A DNA stretch of 64,000 nucleotides from Protonemura montana (taxonomy: Eukaryota; Arthropoda; Insecta; Plecoptera; Nemouridae), in the NCBI GenBank assembly GCA_947568835.1, contig OX387602.1:4806570-4870569 (forward strand). The letters are read 5' to 3'. Numbering within the stretch: position 1 is the first letter of the stretch; each line of letters opens with the position of its first letter. The position numbers and the translations under genes were made by a program. Under the pieces are notes generated by a model, which searched no databases, was not told the origin of the DNA, and saw only the letters and a program-made list of their open reading frames with translations. Shown here piece after piece: positions 1-13,619 of this stretch.

Positions 1-3000
1 AAATGGCTTTGCTCAGGCTTTCAGCAAATTAGGTCCGAAATGGTTCCACACCCGGTTTTGAACAGGTGTACGCTCTCGATGCCTTTACAGGGTATTGCTG
101 GTTAACTTAATGGGAGAAGTGTTAGTCCGGCCACTCTGAAAAATGGGTTCAACTTTGGGACGATAAAATATACTCTTTGATATACAATGCCAATCCTTCA
201 CGACGACGAGTCATGTCCTAAGCTTGTCCCTGAGCCGCGAGTCGTTCGCCGATGACCACGGAACTCCTTGTGTCCTACGACGGTAGCCTTGGAGTTCCCT
301 TGAGACTCCCCGTACGGCGGCGTCTTACATAGCAGGGCACCGCGAGCTGGCTCACCGCGCGACCTGCTGGCGCCGGCATGGGTGGGGTCCCCCGCTCTCT
401 CCGAACGACTCCGAACTTCGTCTTGGCGCGACGCCCAACAAACCGGGGATACGACGAGGGATAGGTGGTGTTCACAAGACAGTCGCCGCCGCCGTCCGCT
501 CGCCCGCCCGCCCTAGCCGTGAGAACAGTCCTCCACCACCAGCGTAATGCCCCTATTAGACCATAACACAACAATGCTAACAGGTAGACTTGTGTTGTGG
601 AAGGTAAGCAAGGTTATGGTTCGTGATAAATCTTCGCTTTTATCTTGATTGTGTTGTGGTCATCGTGATTTTTGGAGCATCTGGGTGCGTGAGGAAGGGA
701 TCACCGCGGTGCGGCAGGCTGGCTGGCAATGAGTCGTGACATTCTTAGAGTGGGTGGGGAATAGTGGTAGGCCTCCACGGTGGTTGCAGCGGTGAGCCGC
801 TATACGTTTGCACTTAGCGATCGCGTTCCATGAAACGTCCTAAGGGTCGCACTTTCAAGTGGTAGGGGTGCGTGCGTGGTTTATGGAAAACGCTTAGACA
901 AATTTGTGCCCTCGACGGACCCCTTTGTAAATATTGAAAACCTTGCTCTTATCGCAAATCCTCGTCATCTATATTACTAGAATGCATGAAGGGTTGCTCT
1001 CCGGCTATTCTGGCTGCATTCATTTACAAGAACGCTGGTTACGTGCCTGTGCATAAGCTTTTTAAAAACTTGGATGTATACAGGATAGTTAGTTGTAACT
1101 ATCAATATTTATCAAGCTTGTTCTCTCGAAAGTTGGCGGTTACAGCACCGATTGCAATGTGCTTCAACTTTTATGAGCACACACAAAACGACATAGTCAA
1201 TCAAATTGAATCGATAGATTCTTATCCCAGCGAAGGAGTTCGCGATCAATCTGCTCCAAGGAGACTTCTCTTGCACTCTCTTCCTGCTTGTGTCAGCATC
1301 TACCGCGCTCTGTCGCTCGCACGGCCGACCGGTGGCGCATCTCAGTAGCTATAGTCACTCGCCAAGTGTGGCGCCTGGCTGACCAGATGGTCAGCCCCAC
1401 TACGTACGAACATCTGGCACTGAAAACGACTCCTCGGCTCGCCTACGCGGTGATAGGGGCCGGCTTCGACTCCCGTCGCAGTCGGTACGGCCAGCTTTGC
1501 CTGCACGTACTTTCAAAAACACTTCCATTCCGATGTTCATCCATGACCGAAACCCACCTTACGTAAACAATAGTGTCTGGAGCTCAGTAGAGGTCTTTAA
1601 ACCTGGTGCCATCGTCTTCTCAGATGATAGCAAGGACCTCTTCTAGTCAAGTGTCCGTCAATTGGTAGCCCTGATTGCCATCATCGCATTACAACAGCTA
1701 ATGTATTTTCTAAACGAAGACATTCCCCCGTAAGACAATAATTAGTTTGTGCTAATGGCGCTAGACACTAATTGCAAACTGACATTTTATGAGATTTTAT
1801 TACGGCTTTTAAAGTGGTACCTATTCGCTCCTTCCCCTAAGATTCCCTCCCATTCATTACCACGAAATAGCATTGCCTTCAAGACGCATTACTCCTCATT
1901 ACTCTTTCTACACGAGACCGCGATCGAGGTCTGCAAAACAAAAGGCAACGACGTGAATGATCAAAGGCGAGCAGATGGGTCTGAAATAATAACAGCGACG
2001 CTTGTGGCAACAATAATGTATTCGCGCGCGGTCCTCATTAGTCAGGACGTCGCAGCAGACAAGACGAGATGTCAAAGAAAGCTGCAAGTCAGCACTGAGT
2101 GAGTCTCTGTGGCGGCGGCGACCGCGAGATCGTTTGTCATCTCCACGTCAACTCCAAGACAGCAACCGGCTACAGCAGCAGGAGCGGCAGCAACCTCATC
2201 TCGAAGGTGAAGACGGCCGAATTACGCGCTTCACTTGCGTCGCTCCGCGCTCGTTGCCGACGTGCTCAAATTTATTGCGTGTTCTAATTGCTCGGTGCAT
2301 AGCGACATAGCGACCATACAAGACCAGGGCAGGTGCCCTCGAGGCAGCATGCATGCACAGGAACCATCTACTATGGTCAAAAAAAGCGATATCCGAAGAA
2401 TGACAATGCTTTGTATGGACAACGATCGTAAAAAAGTCCTCTAGAAAAGCGCATCAGGCGAATTTAATTAAATCTAACGCCGCTTAGTCTAAAATATCCT
2501 CGCCATAGCATAAAGGCAGAAACAATGGCGCAAACTCGGAACGAAGTTGGGGCGCCGACATCCGAAATCGAGTGCCACTGACATGTGTGCCAACACCCAA
2601 ATCGCAAAGGTTAAGAGTAGCACGTGTCATGTCTACGACGTATTGCAATGCAGGGTGTGCTTGCATTATCACCCAGTATACCTTCGGTACTACCGGCACC
2701 CACGCCTCGGGGCCACTCGCTGCCTGACGCCCCTGAGATTCCAATTACATCAAATCACAATTTCGCTTACAACCGTTGACATCATGCTAAACATGCTCAC
2801 TCTTCATACAACACAATACAGTCATCGTTATATATTGATGATAAATGCCACTGCCATGTTCTTTAAAATTCCTGAGCCCGTGTATTCATGTTGAATACTA
2901 AATTCCAGCCATAGCATCGCTTTGTTTTTCTCTAGCCACGGTATCTATAGATATACAAGCATATACAACAAACAAGTATCCCTATGTTTTCTCGATCGCG

Positions 3001-3089
3001 TCGCGGCACAGAAAAAGTGCGTATTCATTCGCGACAGGCGCCGGCGTCCGTATAAGGCTCGTCTCGCGCCCAGCCTGTCCGACGGCCGC

Positions 3090-3130
3090 CGACCACGACG
3101 CCGACCACGACGACGACGACGACTACGAGT
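3090..3130. repeat. CGA/GAC trinucleotide-rich tract
   Basis: An imperfect run of gac/cga triplets interrupted by gccgac units. A related hexamer-like tract built on gccgac lies about 400 bases downstream (3530-3575). Both are simple GC-rich repeats with no associated reading frame that I trust. Confidence 0.7.
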
Positions 3131-3529
3131 CAGACAACATACAAACACACATCCTATAGCTACCAGCCACACTCATATCCATCCTCAGCACCAGCGCACG
3201 TACGTCGAATCGTATTAAATCACGTAGCATTTCGTCCTGGCCAGTTTGTTGGCAGCGTACACAACAAGTAGCTTTTTAAAATTCGTACCGGGTGGTCGCT
3301 CTCGCTCCGGTTGTATGACTCTAGTGGCAAGGAGAGAAAGAGACCAAGAGATGAGAGAGAGAGGGCCCATCTAGCGCCGCTCGACGCGGTCGCATAAAGA
3401 ACCGAGAACGTCAACATTCCTGCTGGCGCCATCCGATCGACCAGGAGAGACGTCTTGCCGTGACGTCATCCCATGCCACGGACGCTGCTGGCTTCTGCTT
3501 GGAGCGTGGGCATTGTGCCCGGCTGGTGC

Positions 3530-3575
3530 GACCGACGCCGACGCCGACGCCAACACCAACGCCGGCGCCGACGCC
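3530..3575. repeat. Imperfect gacgcc hexamer repeat
   Basis: Repeated gacgcc/aacgcc/ggcgcc units occupy about 45 bases. It resembles the trinucleotide tract at 3090-3130 and is best read as simple-sequence DNA. Confidence 0.65.
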
Positions 3576-5137
3576 ACATTACTTGCCGCTTGCGCTACTG
3601 CCTGCCATTCCGTTGCAAAGACATTTAGTATCTGCGACGTAGTCGTGGCTGCGATGGAATTAGATGGCTCCAGCCAGCAAGCTCTGTTTAGCTGGTAACG
3701 ATGCTCTGAGAGCTGATCTCGGAGGGAGATTGGGATTCGCGGCGAAATTCCAGGCAACCAACATGACTTCTCTAGGAATGAAAACATGTAAGCTGCAAGG
3801 AATTTTAGTGCTCCACGGTACGACGTACGCCGGTTTTCAATTTTATTTGCCCTCCATCCTCGAGCTTATAAGCCACTGTGAAGTGGATGAGGTTGAAGAG
3901 CGTTCCCATCCGATACTCCCTTCGGAAGCTTCTAGATGGCAGGCAGCACACAAACAACGCAGCTACAAAATACTAAAAGCAGCGACATAAACATGTAAGT
4001 ATGCACAATCTCGTCGCAATAACAGTTTTGCAAATGCCGACCACGTCCCATGGAAATTTTCTAGACGATTACGTTAGCAGTGGTTGGCGGCGTCGGCGTC
4101 GGCGGCGTCGACGCGGCGGCGTGGGCACGGGGATGCTGCGACAGTCGCATGTTTTGCGAACGAGCCGCGCAAAGGCAATGTGTGGCGTAATAGTGTCAGC
4201 TGGCGCCACTCGGGCAAGGTGAATAATTGCGAGCAACTATGCGCAGAATGTTTCCTCGCTGCGCCGCCGCCCCGCGAGCTGCGCAGGCAGTGCGCAGTCA
4301 CTGCCAGATGGTCGGCCGGCGGAGATGAGATGCAGCCATCTCCTTTCGACCTGCGATTGCAGGACAAGGAAGCGAGCGGGCAGAGGAATGTCTCGCTGTC
4401 CTTTCGAGCGCGCAGGGTTTGCGTTCTAATCAAGGGACCAGAGGATAGGAGATATTAAACATTGCACTTCGAGAATGATTTAGAGCTACCGGTAGGCTTC
4501 CTTTGATTTTGATGAAATTAATGTTTGCACAGACAATTTACATTGTTTAAATAATTAGATTTTGGCATCGAATTGGTATGGGATAGTGATTGGTCGTCTT
4601 TGATGTGATCCCATCTTTAAAACCTTATAAATGCTCTGTTAATTAGTCCATCTGCAGACAATCCATCTTCCCGTTAGAGCTCGTGTCACAGTTTCATTAG
4701 ACAATTCTTTTCAGCCAAAAAGTTAACTCGATTACATTTAGAATTGTTATATTTTTTTCTCTTTAGCTTTCAACTTTGAATAGCCGTAATTTTAGAACAC
4801 TTTTGTATGCAAACGAGTGGGCTATGCAGTGAAGAATTAAGAGAAGATCCCTACATAGAAAGAGGGAGATGGGAATAAACAGGTGCTGTTTGATGCTGCC
4901 CCCCAGCCCCCTTCCCCCACCGACGCCTGACTGCCGCCACCACCCCCTCTCCCCACTGCCGCCGACGGCGGCGCCGAAAGCTCGCATAGTTCCACTCGAG
5001 CGTCGCATCGTGGCGTCGCGTGGGTTACGGCGCCTGACGTCGGGTCGGGCGGGACGCAAATAAAGATCACAGGTCATTACTCAACACCAGTCGCCGGGCG
5101 ACGCGACACGCCGCGCCGCCGTTCCTCTGAGCCCTCG

Positions 5138-5192
5138 CCAACGCAGCCAACGCAGCCAACGCAGCCAACGCAGCCAACGCAGCCAACGCACC
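5138..5192. repeat. Minisatellite, five exact copies of a 9-mer
   Basis: The unit acgcagcca occurs five times without interruption at 5141-5185, with partial units at each side. The exactness suggests recent expansion. No gene context is visible. Confidence 0.9.
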
Positions 5193-8100
5193 GCATTCTG
5201 CAAGACACAACGCCGCAGCATGCCACAGCTAGGGGAACCTTGTTTTCGGGTGACTCATTTCCCCACGACGCGGTTTAGAATCTTTTTGACTAGCAGCACA
5301 CAAACACACACAGATACACAGTTCTTCCACAATGGGAGAAGATTAATTTTAGCCGATGTTATTTTCGTATTGCTCCATTTTCTTAGTCATTTTCCTACTA
5401 TAATTTAGTGTGTACTTCCTCTATGTGAATGCGAAATTTCTCGCTCTTGGCCCCCCAGCACACACCCTATCCACCGGCCAACACACAAATTCGAAATCTT
5501 AATTGAGACGCTGGATAACATAATAGCAGCGCGTTCGACAAAACCGCGCGATAGGGTTTCGCCGCGCGTCTTTGAGTAATGAAATCGGTGCTCTTTGATA
5601 GAGCAACGCCCATGGATAAGATGCGAAGTTAATGGCTTCTCTTCTCCACTCGCGCCTAAATCATACCGCCATTAATCCCGGCTGACGCTCGGCTACGCGA
5701 GCCGAGTGAGTCCATGTCTTGTCTTGAGTATCATCATCTTGTTCGATTGGCCGCGGTCCGGCATTTTACACAAGGCACTCTGTAAAACGGAAAAAAAGGC
5801 ACAAGACTGGAGGGAGACTTGGTTTGACCCCTGTAGGGTGGCTAGACGGGCTAGCTGTCTGCCCGGCGCCTCCACTCCGCATGCCTTCGCCATGGTCCGT
5901 GCAGACACCTGAGCCCCGCAATCACTGTCGGCCGTGCGGCAAAGACGAGACCGGAGACACCACTTTCCTGGGTACAACGCGCACGTACCAATGTTTTGAG
6001 TGACTGTTAAATCTAGGATCAGACCTTTCTAGCACCATCAGACAATGCTCATTAGTTGCTTCGACGCCGCTTTTGCTCTCCATATGGGGTCGCAGAAGCA
6101 TTGTCCATGTACACAAGGAGATATGAAAAGCATTGTACACTATTGTTTTACATATGGAATTTAGTATTCCTCTGATACCTGTGAATGCAGAAGGTTCCGC
6201 TGTTTCGAATTGAGGTAATGCGGGATGAAATTAAATGTCAATGCCATCAAGTTCGCAATTGGCGCGATCTTCTGTGACGATGTCACAGAAATAAGAAAAA
6301 TATAATCACGATTTTCAGTCTCCTTCCTCGGTCTTAACCATGTGGGTAGCAATGCGGGACGTAACAGCATTTTTCGTGGGAAGATTGTAAAATCCATCAG
6401 ATTAAAGAAGCCAAGGTGAGCGAAGCAAGGATTGTGCGGCGTCGGTGGCTGGCTGAGCCGAGGGTGATACACCTGTTGGCGCCGTGCCTGCCTGGTGTGG
6501 GAGGCGGAACGTCGGCGACCCTCCTCTCCGCGTGCCCCCCCCCGCAGCGGGCCAGACACTCGTGGCGCCAAAGTGTTCGCTCCCAACCCACACTTGTCCT
6601 ACCCTCATCGTCGCAAGCAACCCATCGAAACAACCCTCGAGTCGACGTTAGCACTGGCTTCACCACCAGCATCAGTCAACACGATAACGTTGCACATGAA
6701 TAAATCGCATTCAGACAAGACTTTGCTATACAGGCACACTTAGCAAACAAAGAAGCTTGTGATCAATTATTTTAGTTTTCTCATTTATTCAGTAAAAGGG
6801 GTATCTGGTGTTAACTGTTAACAGCAACACTGTACATAGGTACAAAGAGGTAAGAAAGCTTTTAAAACTGGCATATTTTGATGAGAACATTCGGTATCTC
6901 ACGGGTCTATTACAGGTGCATAGACAGACGGAATTCTGATTATGTGGCCCTTTGGGCCGAGACACAGTCGCCAGTGGTCTCAGGTTGCCGTTATTCAGGA
7001 GAGGAAAGGTAAAATCAAGGTAATTTTATCTATTCGATGTTCGACAAGCCTGACATTCTGTACGCTTCTGAGTTTGCAAAATAGCTGTGGTCAGTGGTCT
7101 TCTAGCCTATGGTCTGGTCGGCCCGAAATTCCAGTTTCTATTCGTCCTATCAATTACACGTTTATACTGGAAGCTTCAAGTGTTTATAAAAAGTTGTTGG
7201 CTGCAGTTGAATAAAACAGGTGGTTATACGAACAGCACCGCAGCGAACAGGACAGAAGAGCCAGTGAACGACTGTTATTATATTTTATTTGTGCAGGATA
7301 ATTATTTATAATTTATGTCATCATAAGACGAAAAAAGCAGTCCCTGTGTTGTGGTCGCCAAGCGGTGGAATGGAAGCAAACCAGGGTAGCAACTCCACCT
7401 GTGTGGACCATAAGCTGTTGGCGGTTGTGTAGCATAACTGACATCTGGGCATGTCTTCAATTATTGTACGTAATAGCTAAAATAAGAGATGCATTTTTTG
7501 TGTGTAAGGGGCTTAGCTAAGAAATGGACTACAAGTTTTTTTTAAGGAACATTTGTAACAGATCGCATGGTTCTTTATCCGGCAGGATGAAAATAAGGGT
7601 GCAGTTTCCTTTTCAGGGAGCGCCAGCACTTCCTGTTCCCCTCTAGAAACCTCCTAAAAATCTTCCCTTAAATAAGAAAAACAGACACATTCTTCTTGTG
7701 CGTCCACGTCGCATCTAATAACAAGCAAGTTGGAGCAAGTGGACAGATAATCCTGCATGTTCTGTCTCATGTCAAGGCGTTGGAGGCATCGCGATGGGTG
7801 GTGGTATGGGTGTTTGGTATGCGCCACCTCCTAACTTGACTCGACAGTCACAATGAAGTAAGCATATTCCAGCTGGCGTGGTGTGTGAATAGAGGAGGGC
7901 TGAGAGCTATTTGGCTGAGAGTCTGGTCGGAGAGCAGTGTCAGAGAGTAGCGGTGAGCGACTGGGCTAGCGCTAGATCGGCTGTATCTGTATTGTGTCGA
8001 CCAGCATGGCCTCGCGACTCTCCGGCGCCCGCTGGCACGCAACCTGTTTGCCTCCCTCTGCTGGCATGCAATCTATCCGCCCTCGCTCCTGGACGTCGAC

Positions 8101-11100
8101 GTCGATCTGTGCCCCCCGGGCACCCCCTCCCCCCTGACAGGTGCCCATGGCAGCGCTCGTCCCTAATTGGAACTCCGGCCGGGACTGATCAATCGAACCA
8201 ATATAAACTATTGAATTGTGAAGCCGTGATGAGCAAATATCCCATCGTCGTTATCCACCAGCCCGCAATAAAAAGTGGTCGGCACCGCGAGCCGACTGGT
8301 TACTGCCTAGTGGTTATACGGTTCTGCTGCACTGCAACATCCAACATGATGTTTTGTGTTCGTAAACTGCCAGTGTTTTTTGGTGTTTCAAGCTGCAGGT
8401 TCTTGAACGGGGTACAAATTTAATAGGAAATCATTCAACTTTTTTTTATACTCTTCTAACTTATCCACGATTTATGTTTTGTGCGTTAGCTGTGTTCATC
8501 GATACCAATTTAATTGGCACAAGTCAAGTGGAAATCACATCCATCTTAGTACGAAATAGATCCAGCAAATAAGCAAGCAGGCTGATCCATACAAATTTCA
8601 CCATTTCACAATACGTATAGAAGCAGAATTAACCTTATAAAGGCTTTAATATTTTTCTAACCAAAATGCCATTTTCTCCATATTAAATATTATTTGCTAT
8701 TGCATTTGCACTGCACAGCAATCACTGTAGCACGTGTGCACTTATATTTAATGAGGCTCGCATGCCTTTGCCAGTCGTGTTACTCATACATTCGAGAAGA
8801 AAACCTCTTGATTTCTCTTCTACCTGGCAGCTATCAATAATTCACTCTTATCGACTGATTTGTCTTCCAGCTGGTACTGCAACCGGCGCCGTCCAGCCAG
8901 CGTATCGGGGCTCGTGACGTAGAGGCGCCTCGTTCAGTGCAACTCGTACATAGATGGCCATGTGTTGACAGCGTCAAAGGATTTGCCGCTCGGCTGGACG
9001 CGTCATCGCCTCCAGTGATCTCAGACTGTCTTCTGTCGGCCGAGATCGAGTCGCACCCATGTCTAGTGTTCCTGACGCTCGACGAAGTTTCAACTTCATG
9101 CCCAAAGAGATTCACAGATCGTTATTGAATTAGGACGAATTTGCACATAGCGCATATGTTTTAGAGGTTGCGGTGCGGGCGGCGATGCTTTCAGATTGCG
9201 CTGACCGTTGGTTCAACTTTGTGCTAACTCGATCTGCCACGACTGCATTTTCAGGTTGTCGCCGAGAGACTGAAAATCCAGAGGACCAGACGTGGACAGA
9301 GCGTTTTATAGTTTGTGCACTTTGACAGGAAATAAAAAAATCTGAATACATTATACATGTCGAACATTCATTATAGTTTTACGACAAAACACGAATTACC
9401 GTGAAAGGTAATGGAACTAATTGGCAAAAATGGGCAGAATGAATCGTGTCCAGGTGGTTGCCGTCTATGATTATGGATATTGTGAGAAAAGGGTAGCTGA
9501 ACGGCCAATTATTTCCATCAGTATCAAATTCGCGGCAGCCAGATCGAGAGAAATAGCTCCAAGACAAATCTCATGATCGGCACAGCTCGCCCAGCAAGCT
9601 GATGACTTCGGGACCATCGCGCGTTTTCGGTTTTAATCAACATTATGTGGGACTTTATTTGCCCCGGGATCGGTATTTGCACCTGTCCCTTTCATTTGGC
9701 ACGGACGGAGAGCATGGAGAGGACGGAACGTGAAATTAGGCGACGGGCTTCTGCAGCTCGCAGCTTGTCGTGTTCGCTGCTCGGTTGCAGATCTGGTTTC
9801 TGGAATTCAAAGGTGGTGGCTCAGAGGTGGTGGTGCTCAAGTGAGAATTTGTGGTTCGCCTGGCAGGCAGGCAGGACACAAGTGTTTTCGCCTGGTGTAC
9901 ATGTGTGCGAGAATAGCAGGGCTCTCTTGTGGTGGCTGCAATATATGAGACACATGATGTCTGTTACCCATCTTGGAGATATCGGGACCGCCTTGCCATG
10001 CGTAGAATGCGTGTGAAACAAACCACTTCATTAGCCCACTTGAAGTTAAACCCATTGAACCATTTAGCTCTGGGGTTAGTGAAAAAACAAGCCAAGGTTT
10101 GGTTTGGTATGTGTTTGTGATTTCGATGGGAGACTGCCTTGGGGTAAAGGGACAGCAGTTGTGCTTGTGAAAATGTTAGAAATTGCCCGTATTCAATTTT
10201 TTGTGGACACTTCGGAGTCAAATTACTAGAAGGATTTTTATCCAAAGCACCTGTAGTATCCGTCGAAAGGTCGAGTCATATTTTATACGAATCTTTCTAT
10301 ACCCGCACAATATTAGAAAATATAAAGGCTAGCAAGTGGATATTCTCCATCACCTGTAACTTGTAAGTAATTAATATTATTCATTTCATAAACAGCGTGA
10401 TCTCATCTACCCTTTCTTTAACATAAACGTGGACCCCGTATCTACTTTATACCAGGATACCTATACTGATTTCCTTATCGATAAATAAAAATGAGATAAT
10501 AGAATCAGGTGATCTTCCCATGTGATTTCTAATAACAATGTTGCATTAATTAAGAACCATGATCGTGCGCTAGAATTAGTCGCGGTGTTCATTACGGCCT
10601 GATGCGATTCATCTTCGTCTGGCCTTGCATGGGCCACGCCGAGGGCGAGGGACACGTCTCGCGAGCCCCGATGGCGTGGTCATCGATGCGCCCTAGGCCC
10701 TTTGCTCATCAGCCCCCGGTTCACAGGCCACCGACAGGTCTGCAGTCTACTGTCATGTCACGCATTCCCTGCGAGCCAACCGAGGCGGAGGCGAAAATGC
10801 AGAACATTCGGATCGTTAAGAAAAACTGGAATTAAGAATCTGTGCTATTCTTGCCCTGAAGCGCTACCTGATCGCATTATCTTGATGATAATATCTAAAA
10901 TTATACAACGGGCGATGCATTATTATATACACTAACCATCACGCGCTGGATATTTGCTTATTGCCGTCTTATAAACAAATTCAAGTCTCAAGTTAATTAT
11001 TTCATTTGGGTTTCATGAATATTGTGGGCGTGCGCACTCGATCGTGTAAAAACTGGGCCTGGGAAGAATTTCGTATTCAGTTTCCGGAAACATTTCGTAG

Positions 11101-12636
11101 AAGTTCTATACTGCACGGGTATACCACCAATCGAATTTAGCGATCGAATGCATTTTTATCGATAACGTCATCCTCGACAAGAATTTTAGTTGAAGTCAGC
11201 TCCATTGAACAGTCCATGCAGCGCCCATAAAATGCAGCGATGCCACAAATCACAAGATGTATATATTTATCTTCTGCAGAGGTCGTGGCTACTAGTGCTT
11301 TACTCTTTAGCGCCGGCTGCGATATTTATTGGCGACACTTTCATCTGACCTTTCCGGAGTAGTAATCGACCCATACGTTCTTTATTGAAATGAACATGGA
11401 TATGTGTTACTATTATTTACTATAGTATCGTTGTGAATAACGTCGATACCCGGTGTATGCGCACATACATGCGGTTCCTACCTGTACGGCCATTCTCTTT
11501 TCCGATATTCATCCGATTTTATCTGATTGCATGCACCACGACTGCTTCTATCCCTATTACGCATTCTTGCCCAATACAAAGATTACCAATTGTACGTTCT
11601 CGGTTTCTTAGCAATCGTTTTTGTCCCCATATCATCACTGAAAATCTGAATAAAGTAAACACGTGGAAAATATGCGGTAACATGGAATGCAGAAAACACA
11701 TCTGTGTCAATACGCGTGAGGAAATTGCAAAATTATTTTAAGAGAAATTAAATCGATGTCTATTCTAACATCACCTGGAGACTGGACACTTAAAACATGT
11801 TTGGTGATACATGTCAAACAACTTCGACATTCTATTATCGAAATTGAAAAATATGCAATTACAGAGCAGATCAGTGTCCAGGACATGTCTGCACCCCCAG
11901 GGGTAGAGAGAAACGTAATCCAGAGAAACCTTGTCCCCTTGTGGAGAGGGTGGGCTGGTCCATTCTTCATCTCGTAATGTTCTTCGACATAAATCAGGGA
12001 GCTCATGGTGACGTCATTTTCAATCAACCTCGTTCACTGGCACCGCGTCCGCGAGCGGGTTCCAGCGGTCGCATGCATTTTGGCCTCGTCGCGGCCGCTG
12101 CATGTTTTAATATCGCACCCCATCTGCGCGAAACAAGCAATCGAGGAAGTTCGACAGTCCTGACGTTAATCCAGAAGTCGCAATGCACGGGGGTACGTGA
12201 GTCAGGGCGCGTGTGGGAGAGGCAAACTCTGAACTTTGATAAGGACGGTGGTGTTCAGAGGCACACGGGGGAAAAGGTATGACTAAAGATTGAAAGAAAA
12301 TTGATTGAGTTATATCTGCTCACAGGGCTGGTAATGGGCCCTAGAGTGAAATTGTGGTAATCGAATAAGAGACAGTGAATCACAGAAAAAAATGTTGATT
12401 GAAGTGAACATTTAAAAAACAAAAATCACATTTTGAGGTTATGGGAGTAAAATACCGTCACGATTCTCCTTTTTTTTGACAGAAATCTACGCTGTAAATG
12501 AGCTTATAATCAAACCCCCGTGCGTATTTGGAAACTGGCCGTCGCCATATGAAAATACTTGTGGCCGGCCACTCTCCGACTAGGAAAGCTCTCTCCGACG
12601 CGGATTGCGGTGTCGCCTGCAGTTGCAGCATGCACA

Positions 12637-12685
12637 TTGCATCTGACACCACCCCATGGGCGAAGGGGTGGTGTCAGTGCATTGC
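12637..12685. repeat. Near-perfect hairpin (13-bp perfect arms, extended stem)
   Basis: The arm ctgacaccacccc (12643-12655) is the exact reverse complement of ggggtggtgtcag (12665-12677), separated by a 9-base loop. Pairing continues outward with one bulged T and a few mismatches (ttgcat against tgcaat-type bases), giving a stem of about 18-20 bp. The size is compatible with a short miRNA-like precursor or with a relic of a palindromic element. There is no expression evidence, and I do not recognise a known miRNA seed. Confidence 0.75.
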
Positions 12686-12761
12686 CCGGCTGCTCGGGAG
12701 GTCCGCGTAATTAACGTACGCCAAGCATGGCGACACAACCGACTCGATGCATAATGGGAGA

Positions 12762-12779
12762 GGGGGGGGGGGGGGGGGG
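12762..12779. repeat. Homopolymer run of 18 G
   Basis: An uninterrupted G tract on the + strand. Another 18-G run lies at 41360-41377 and a 12-C run at 13608-13619. Such tracts are prone to length error in sequencing and can form quadruplexes. Confidence 0.9.
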
Positions 12780-13607
12780 AGGAGTAACGGCGCCGTAACA
12801 CTTTGACACTGCTGACGGCTGACTGCGGAGTTCGTGGACAAAGTTGGGGTTATTTAATTCCGAGGTAACCTTCGTTGTATTATTGAACATCTTTATACCT
12901 GTGGCAACATGTTGATATCCTTGCTGACACGTTAAAGTGGAGTCTAAGCAAAACTCTTGGGCTTTCTATAGTCCATCTCAAGTTTGACTTAAAAGTCAAT
13001 TTGCCTCTTTGTCAAATTTGACAGATTTCTTTTGCAAAAGGCTGGGTCATTATAGTATATTTTGCAAACTTCGTAGAAATACAAATTCAAAGATTTTTGA
13101 CAAGATACAACATGGAAAAGCATGCACATTCCGTTATCACTGCTAAGTTGATCCACCAAAGCAAGTCCACTGTACAACTAATGACAATCCATCGGGCTAG
13201 ACGGAATTTCCCGAATTTTGTAAACTATCAGCAAAAACAACATCGCGTGTTTCTACCGAAATGTTCCGAATCGGAATCATTATTTTCACGCAGAAATTGA
13301 ATAATGGGTTTGTTCGTATGGCTGCAGGGCATATCGTGTAGTTCGGCGTGAAATGTTTGATTCATCATTCCGCAAAGGTGTAGAGATCGGTTCCCACCGA
13401 CGCGACTGGAACGTACACAGGTGATGAATGCGTTTTGATGCTTTCCATGCTTGCATGGCATGTGGAGTGGAGCGTTGTGCAACATTATGCCGCTGTATGC
13501 GCTTGGAGAAGAGAGCGAGCCGGCGCAGGATTAAACGTTAATGCTGAATAATTGCTAAACTATCATTGCAGATGACGCATGTGGGAGTTAATCTGGCCTC
13601 CCCTTCG

Positions 13608-13619
13608 CCCCCCCCCCCC
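13608..13619. repeat. Homopolymer run of 12 C
   Basis: A simple C tract about 0.8 kb downstream of the 18-G run. No function is inferred. Confidence 0.85.

Noticed and set aside
3090-3575. Possible polyglutamate/polyarginine coding repeats
   Set aside because: The triplet tracts are not in an open frame with coding context and are treated as simple repeats.
7911-8423. 170-residue open frame on the + strand
   Set aside because: Composition is irregular, with Arg/Pro/Ser-rich stretches produced by GC-rich DNA, and there are no domain-like blocks or splice context.
10112-10155. Sequence resembling the 3' half of 5S rRNA (gatgggagactgcctt)
   Set aside because: The match is short and the rest of 5S rRNA cannot be followed on either side, unlike the 50.2-kb element.
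9964-10245. 93-residue minus-strand frame
   Set aside because: It overlaps several other open frames on both strands with no conserved-looking content.
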